From NCBI GenBank assembly GCA_002170275.2, contig NHFH02000009.1, positions 9,804-19,408 on the forward strand: DNA of 9,605 nucleotides, written 5' to 3'. Below, piece after piece: positions 7,765 through 9,605 of the stretch. Both the position numbers and the translations under genes were made by a program. Position 1 is the first letter of the stretch. Every line of letters starts with the position of its first letter. The DNA is from Candidatus Pelagibacter sp. TMED106. Its GTDB lineage: Bacteria > Pseudomonadota > Alphaproteobacteria > Pelagibacterales > Pelagibacteraceae. The notes under the pieces were generated by a model that was not told the origin of the DNA, did not search any database, and worked only from the letters and a program-made list of their open reading frames with translations.

Positions 7765-8652
7765 CTAATTAATCCATTTCGGTATCTTAATTTTTAATGT
7801 AGCATTTTCACTTTTAAATTCATCTTCTTGATTAAAATTATCATCCAAATATTTAATTAAAGCATATGGGTATTCATCATTAATTAGCACTTTCCCTACG
7901 TCTATTTTGTTAATATGAATTGTGTCATTCTCATTTAATTTTCCTTCAACTAACTCTATTGGCAATAGTCTTTTTGAAAGTTTGTTTTTTAATTTAATTC
8001 TAGCTGTATTTTCTTGACCTACATAACAGCCTTTTTTAAAATCTATTCCATTTAATTCTTCAAAATTACACTCTATTCCAAATAATTTATTTTGTAATTT
8101 ATTTAAATTTTTTTGAGGAATTCCTAGTTTATGACTATACTTGTAATAATTATCAATATTATCATTTTTTAATTCTAATTTTTTTAAAGATAAATATAGT
8201 TTTTCTAAATTAATAATAAGTCTTCCTCCAAGGTTTTTATTTCTTGGGTCTAGTAAAAGTGGATCTTCTCTATATTTAATTGTATAACCAAGAATATCTT
8301 TAGTATCTTTAAAAGATAAAAATTTTTCATGGTTAATAGCAGCAACAACAAATTCATTACTAAGATTCAAAATTTCAATTTTTGATCTAAGTTTGTAAGC
8401 ACTAAGTTGTTTAAAAAGACCCTCAACTTGAGATTTGTCACAATCTAAAAAATAACCTGATTTATGTTTAATTATTATAAATGCAAAAAGGAATTTACCC
8501 TGAGGACTTAATAGTGATGCAAAACAACTATTACTATCATTGACTTTTTCTATATCGTTACTTATCAGATTTTGTAAGAAATCTTTAGCATCATTCCCAT
8601 TTACGTAAAGAATTCCCCTATCTTCTAGAATATATACACTTTGAAAATTCAT
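7765..8652 (-). CDS. ygfZ: YgfZ/GcvT-domain folate-binding protein
   Basis: YgfZ-family proteins resemble the glycine-cleavage T protein, bind folate, and in E. coli support the activity of certain Fe-S enzymes, notably the tRNA methylthiotransferase MiaB; the precise reaction is unsettled. The signature K-G-C-Y-x-G-Q-E is present as KGCYVGQE with Cys209, followed by a basic stretch (ARIKLKNKLSKRL) typical of the family. The N-terminus has RGILYVNGNDAKDFLQNLISND, written in relatives as a L-x-x-R-x-x-x-x-x-G-x-D-A-x-x-FLQ pattern (position 10-33), and LLSPQGKFLF follows, the usual S-P-Q-G-K block. At 295 residues it is near the usual size. The ATG at 8652 is the only good start; the stop is TAG at 7767-7765. 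It heads the reverse-strand unit with nadA and nadC. Supporting a 4Fe-4S enzyme such as NadA is an attractive but unproven reason for the pairing. The central region is lysine- and asparagine-rich, as expected from AT pressure. Confidence 0.92.
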   Translation of the reverse strand: MNFQSVYILEDRGILYVNGNDAKDFLQNLISNDIEKVNDSNSCFASLLSPQGKFLFAFIIIKHKSGYFLDCDKSQVEGLFKQLSAYKLRSKIEILNLSNEFVVAAINHEKFLSFKDTKDILGYTIKYREDPLLLDPRNKNLGGRLIINLEKLYLSLKKLELKNDNIDNYYKYSHKLGIPQKNLNKLQNKLFGIECNFEELNGIDFKKGCYVGQENTARIKLKNKLSKRLLPIELVEGKLNENDTIHINKIDVGKVLINDEYPYALIKYLDDNFNQEDEFKSENATLKIKIPKWIN

Positions 8653-8695
8653 ATTTGATTGATGTAATAATATAATATATTTACTTTTTTTATAA
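8653..8695. promoter_or_regulatory. Divergent ygfZ / pyrC intergenic promoter region
   Basis: Two genes diverge from this 43-nt, almost purely A/T spacer, so it should hold both promoters or overlap them. On the forward strand a perfect -10 hexamer TATAAT lies at 8671-8676, which would place a start near 8683 and leave a leader of roughly 13 nt before the pyrC ATG. A TTGAAA at 8641-8646 resembles a -35 box but is 24 nt away, too far for standard spacing. No clear reverse-strand pair is visible beyond TA-rich matches. No operator repeat or riboswitch fits in this space. Random TATAAT matches are common in such sequence. Confidence 0.4.
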
Positions 8696-9605
8696 ATGTT
8701 AGATTTAATAATAAAAAATGGCTCATGTTACATAAATAAAGATCTAAAAGATCAAGATATAGCAATTAAAGACGGTAAAATTATTCAAATCGGAAAAATT
8801 GACAGTGAATCAAAAGAATTATTTGACGCTAAAGGTTTAACAGTTTTGCCAGGGTGTATAGATACTCAGACTCATTTTAGAGAACCTGGTTCAACTGACA
8901 CTGAGGACCTTCATTCAGGTAGTAGAGCAGCAATAGCAGGGGGAATAACAAGCGTCTTTGAAATGCCAAATACTAATCCACCAACATCTAATATGAAAGA
9001 GTTTCAAAGAAAATTAGATCTCGCTCAAAATAGAATGTTTTGCAATTATGCTTTTTATTTTGGCGCAACAGCAGATAATACAGATGATTTGGCAAACTTA
9101 AAAGGTTTAGAAGGATGTTGTGGTATCAAACTTTTTGCAGGCTCTTCGACTGGTAATTTATTAGTTGCTGAAGAAGATGATATCGATAAGGTTTTTCAAA
9201 ACAGCTCAAAAGTTGTTGCGGTTCACTCAGAAGATGAGGCAATTTTAAAATTAAATACAAAATTAATCAAAGAGGGAGATGTTCAAACGCACCCAGTTTG
9301 GAGAAGTGTAGAGTGTGCAATGTCATCTACTAGGAGAATCGTTAGAATTGCAGAAAAGTATAACAAAAAAGCTCATGTTCTTCATATTACAACAAAAGAA
9401 GAAATTGATTTTTTATCTCAACATAAGGGCAACATTACTTTTGAGATTACTCCTCAGCATTTAACTCTTTATGCTCCAGATTGCTATGACAAACTTGGAA
9501 CTTATGCTCAAATGAATCCTCCAATAAGAGATAAATCTCATTATGATAGATTGTGGTATGCAGTTAAAAATAATTTTAATGATACAATTGGTTCTGATCA
9601 CGCTC
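8696..9605 (+). CDS. pyrC: Dihydroorotase-family amidohydrolase, 3' end outside window
   Basis: Dihydroorotase interconverts carbamoyl-aspartate and dihydroorotate, the third step of pyrimidine synthesis, using a metal centre in a TIM-barrel amidohydrolase. The open frame runs from ATG 8696 to the window edge, 303 complete codons without a stop; type I enzymes usually have over 400. Visible blocks: DTQTHFREPG (56-65), SRAAIAGGITSVFEMPNTNP, GIKLFAGSSTG with Lys145 at the carboxylated-lysine position, VAVHSEDE (His177), HVLHITT (His227, His230), EITPQHLT, QMNPPIR, and GSDHA at the edge (Asp301). The first ligand motif is Gln58-x-His60 instead of His-x-His; I recall similar Q-x-H forms in some alphaproteobacterial dihydroorotase-like proteins, so this may be a subfamily trait. 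A paralogue with another cyclic-amide substrate cannot be excluded without seeing the genome. The leader is very short, with no Shine-Dalgarno. Sure of the family, less so of the exact reaction. Confidence 0.85.
   Translation, partial: MLDLIIKNGSCYINKDLKDQDIAIKDGKIIQIGKIDSESKELFDAKGLTVLPGCIDTQTHFREPGSTDTEDLHSGSRAAIAGGITSVFEMPNTNPPTSNMKEFQRKLDLAQNRMFCNYAFYFGATADNTDDLANLKGLEGCCGIKLFAGSSTGNLLVAEEDDIDKVFQNSSKVVAVHSEDEAILKLNTKLIKEGDVQTHPVWRSVECAMSSTRRIVRIAEKYNKKAHVLHITTKEEIDFLSQHKGNITFEITPQHLTLYAPDCYDKLGTYAQMNPPIRDKSHYDRLWYAVKNNFNDTIGSDHA

Noticed and set aside
8641..8676. A full sigma-70 promoter using TTGAAA 8641-8646 with TATAAT 8671-8676
   Set aside because: The 24-nt spacer is far outside the usual 16-18 nt, so only the -10 element is retained as a weak candidate.

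Overview
The window is strongly AT-rich, with A/T-heavy codons, AGA as the main arginine codon and almost no spacer DNA. Gene content and order suggest a streamlined alphaproteobacterium, most likely a marine SAR11 (Pelagibacterales) relative. This placement rests on composition and synteny judged by eye, not on a database search.

Positions 1-5872 form a forward transcription unit. It starts with the 3' end of an S49-family (SppA/SohB-like) peptidase, followed by glyQ and glyS (the two subunits of glycyl-tRNA synthetase) and ppdK (pyruvate, phosphate dikinase). Every junction is an overlap: about 11 nt into glyQ (with the start chosen here), 1 nt at glyQ/glyS (TAATG) and 1 nt at glyS/ppdK (TAGTG).

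Positions 5886-8652 hold a reverse-strand unit, transcribed ygfZ -> nadA -> nadC, which converges on ppdK. YgfZ is a folate-binding protein linked to Fe-S enzyme upkeep. NadA (quinolinate synthase, a 4Fe-4S enzyme) and NadC (quinolinate phosphoribosyltransferase) are consecutive steps of de novo NAD synthesis. nadB, often next to them, is not here. The nadC reading frame is full length and family-like throughout, but is broken by one in-frame TAG at codon 56 (6552-6554). It is therefore called a disrupted gene: either a genuine nonsense mutation or a base-call/assembly error.

From 8696 to the end, divergent from ygfZ across a 43-nt spacer, lies the 5' three-quarters or so of a dihydroorotase-family amidohydrolase gene (pyrimidine synthesis), cut by the window edge. 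Its N-terminal metal motif reads Q-x-H in place of the usual H-x-H.

No RNA genes, mobile elements, CRISPR arrays or gene-free stretches over 300 bases were seen. The window is mainly ordinary core metabolism. The points worth following are the nadC stop codon, the ygfZ-nadA-nadC arrangement without nadB, and the altered dihydroorotase metal motif. I found no convincing sign of a new multi-gene system.
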